Assembly: GCA_964395765.1 (NCBI GenBank)
Contig: CAYNCU010000080.1
Span: 1-17,338 of the forward strand
DNA: 17,338 nucleotides
Direction: 5' to 3'
Source: DATDPY01 sp964395765
GTDB lineage: Bacteria; Bacteroidota; Bacteroidia; Cytophagales; Cyclobacteriaceae
Shown here piece after piece: positions 15,745 to 17,338 of this stretch (position 1 is the first letter of the stretch; every line of letters begins with the position of its first letter). The position numbers and the translations under genes are program-made. A model generated the notes under the pieces. The model was not told the DNA's origin, did no database searches, and worked only from the letters and a program-made list of their open reading frames with translations.

Positions 15745-17338
15745 ATGACCGATATTATTCATTTGCTTCCGGATTCCATCGCCAACCAGATAGCCGCGGG
15801 CGAGGTCGTTCAGCGGCCGGCTTCGGTAGTAAAGGAATTGATGGAGAACTGTCTGGATGCCGGAGCCGGCGATATACAGGTGATCATCCGCGAGGCCGGG
15901 AAAACATCAATCCAGGTGATTGACGACGGCTCCGGAATGTCGATGTCCGATGCCAGGATGTGCTTTGAACGCCATGCCACTTCCAAAATTACTAAAAGTG
16001 AAGACCTGTATTCGCTCAGGACGATGGGTTTCAGGGGGGAAGCCCTGGCCTCAATAGCCGCCGTCGCACAGGTGGAACTTAAAACCAGGCGTGCGGAGGA
16101 AGAACTGGGGACACAAGTACTGATTGAAGGTTCTCAATTTATCAGCCAGGAACCGGTAGCGACGAACTCCGGAACTTCCCTTTTGGTAAAAAACCTGTTT
16201 TATAATGTTCCGGCACGGAGGAATTTCCTGAAATCCGCTCCCGTGGAAATGAAACATATCATCGATGAGTTCCAGCATATGGCCTTGAGCGCACCGGAAA
16301 TATCCATGAAACTTTTTCATAACGATCTTGAAATTTATAACCTTCCGGCCGGAAAACTGGGCAAAAGGATTGTTCACCTTTTCGGGAAGAATTACCAGGA
16401 GCAATTGGTGGTTTGCCAGGAGGAGACGGAGCATGTCAACATCATCGGTTATATCGGCAAACCTGAATTCGCAAAAAAAACACGAGGGGAACAATTTATT
16501 TTTGTAAACCGTAGGTATATCCGGAATAATTACCTGAACCACGCCGTGATATCGGCTTATGAAGGGTTATTGCCGGCAGATCATTTCCCTTTTTACGTCC
16601 TTTTCCTGGAAGTGGAACCCGGCCATGTAGATGTGAATGTTCATCCTTCGAAAACCGAAGTAAAATTTCTTGACGAACGCGCCTTATACAGTGTGCTTCG
16701 CTCGGTGGTGAAACAGGCATTGGGGGCCAATAATATTACCCCCTCCATAGATTTTGATACGGATGTGAATTTTTCTCTGAAATCGGAATTCGGAGGCCCT
16801 GCTTCCGGACGTACGGTCGCTGATCTTAATTATGAAAGAATGCGATCCCGTGAATTCAACAACTTGCGTAACTGGGAATCCGTTTTTGAAACCGGCGGGG
16901 ATAGCAGACTTATACAGGCGGAGACCGGCAACCATTTTGATTCTCCCGGCAGGGAGCAAGAGGGAGGTCAAATGTCTCAGACGCTTAAAGGGGCAGAGGC
17001 GGGGATTATCACCCCGGCCACTTTCCAGGTGCATAACCGGTATATCCTTGCTCAGGTGAGATCGGGGATGATCGTGGTTGACCAGATAGCGGCCTATTTC
17101 CGTATCACCTATGAACAGTACCTGAAAAAGCTGAAAGAAAAATCCGGTCATTCGCAAAGATTGATTTTCCCGGTTACCGTAGAGCTGAATCCGACGGACC
17201 TGTCCCTGGTCATGGAGATCAGCAATGAGATTAAGGCGCTCGGCTTCGAGGTTGAGATTTTCGGGCAGCATTCGGTGATCATTCACGGACTTCCTGCAGA
17301 ATTGAATAATTTTAATGAAATAGTAATTTTTGAGGAAA
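15745..17338 (+). CDS. mutL: DNA mismatch repair protein MutL (3' partial)
   Basis: The frame opens at ATG 15745 (preceded by GGGA) and runs without a stop to the window end, 531 residues so far. The GHKL ATPase domain is complete: NQIAAGEV (14-21), ELMENCLDAGA (31-41) with the catalytic Glu31 and Asn35, DDGSGM (60-65), ERHATSKI (75-82) and GFRGEALASI (95-104). The S5-like transducer domain follows to about residue 330, with VNVHPSKTEVKF. After a linker, the C-terminal dimerisation domain begins near residue 425. MutL couples MutS mismatch recognition to strand removal. The place where endonuclease-type MutL proteins have DQHAAHERIxxE reads DQIAAYFRITYE (446-457), so the metal-binding His and first Glu are missing. 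It lies 9 bp after the small membrane protein gene. Its last residues are outside the window. Confidence 0.95.
   Translation, partial: MTDIIHLLPDSIANQIAAGEVVQRPASVVKELMENCLDAGAGDIQVIIREAGKTSIQVIDDGSGMSMSDARMCFERHATSKITKSEDLYSLRTMGFRGEALASIAAVAQVELKTRRAEEELGTQVLIEGSQFISQEPVATNSGTSLLVKNLFYNVPARRNFLKSAPVEMKHIIDEFQHMALSAPEISMKLFHNDLEIYNLPAGKLGKRIVHLFGKNYQEQLVVCQEETEHVNIIGYIGKPEFAKKTRGEQFIFVNRRYIRNNYLNHAVISAYEGLLPADHFPFYVLFLEVEPGHVDVNVHPSKTEVKFLDERALYSVLRSVVKQALGANNITPSIDFDTDVNFSLKSEFGGPASGRTVADLNYERMRSREFNNLRNWESVFETGGDSRLIQAETGNHFDSPGREQEGGQMSQTLKGAEAGIITPATFQVHNRYILAQVRSGMIVVDQIAAYFRITYEQYLKKLKEKSGHSQRLIFPVTVELNPTDLSLVMEISNEIKALGFEVEIFGQHSVIIHGLPAELNNFNEIVIFEE

Noticed and set aside
16051..17286. 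Three overlapping minus-strand open frames (about 74-200 codons) opposite mutL
   Set aside because: They lie entirely inside the clear mutL reading frame, which has every conserved motif and no stop to the window end. The minus frames show no domain or start signal.

Overview
The window is about 17.3 kb of ordinary-looking chromosomal DNA from a member of the Bacteroidota. The class cannot be settled from this sequence. The assignment rests on a bacillithiol BshA, a SusC-type carboxypeptidase-regulatory-like domain fused to a von Willebrand (VWA) protein, an anti-sigma/TonB fusion, a GH3/beta-lactamase fusion and the small membrane protein before mutL. Two intergenic sites also match the Bacteroidota -7 promoter consensus TAnnTTTG exactly. 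I see no rRNA, tRNA, CRISPR array, insertion sequence or phage gene.

Layout. Left (1-1789, plus): the 3' part of a two-lobed aspartyl protease with a PDZ domain, then a small unknown lipoprotein. 1796-5454: a minus-strand ECF sigma factor gene overlapping by 14 bp a gene for a membrane protein with an anti-sigma-like N-terminus and a TonB C-terminal domain. A large secreted VWA protein gene diverges from them and ends at a clear rho-independent terminator. 5640-7697 (minus): a PIN-PhoH ATPase/nuclease gene preceded by a Schlafen/AlbA_2-type putative nucleic-acid-binding regulator. 7793-10419 (minus): a MoxR/chelatase-like AAA+ ATPase and its VWA partner, 2 bp apart. 10554-11180 (minus): a membrane di-iron fatty-acid hydroxylase/sterol-desaturase family protein. 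11250-15336 (minus): bshA preceded by a 977-residue GH3 plus serine-hydrolase fusion, 10 bp apart. Right (15397-17338, plus): a small membrane protein gene and mutL, 9 bp apart, with mutL running off the window.

How the parts may work together. The sigma/anti-sigma-TonB pair and the divergent VWA protein look like one cell-surface signalling unit. The AAA+/VWA pair is a chelatase-like or chaperone-like remodelling machine with no metal-chelatase third subunit in view. GH3/beta-lactamase and bshA are probably co-transcribed; the first acts on cell-wall fragments or another envelope substrate by inference, the second makes the first committed bacillithiol intermediate. The points most worth a second look are the TonB domain on an anti-sigma factor, loss of the usual DQHA-type endonuclease motif in MutL, an Asn-Glu Walker B in the AAA+ protein, and a degenerate catalytic loop in the GH3 domain. 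I did not find a clearly new multi-gene system. The two closest candidates are the sigma/TonB/VWA cluster and the PhoH-AlbA_2-AAA-VWA run.
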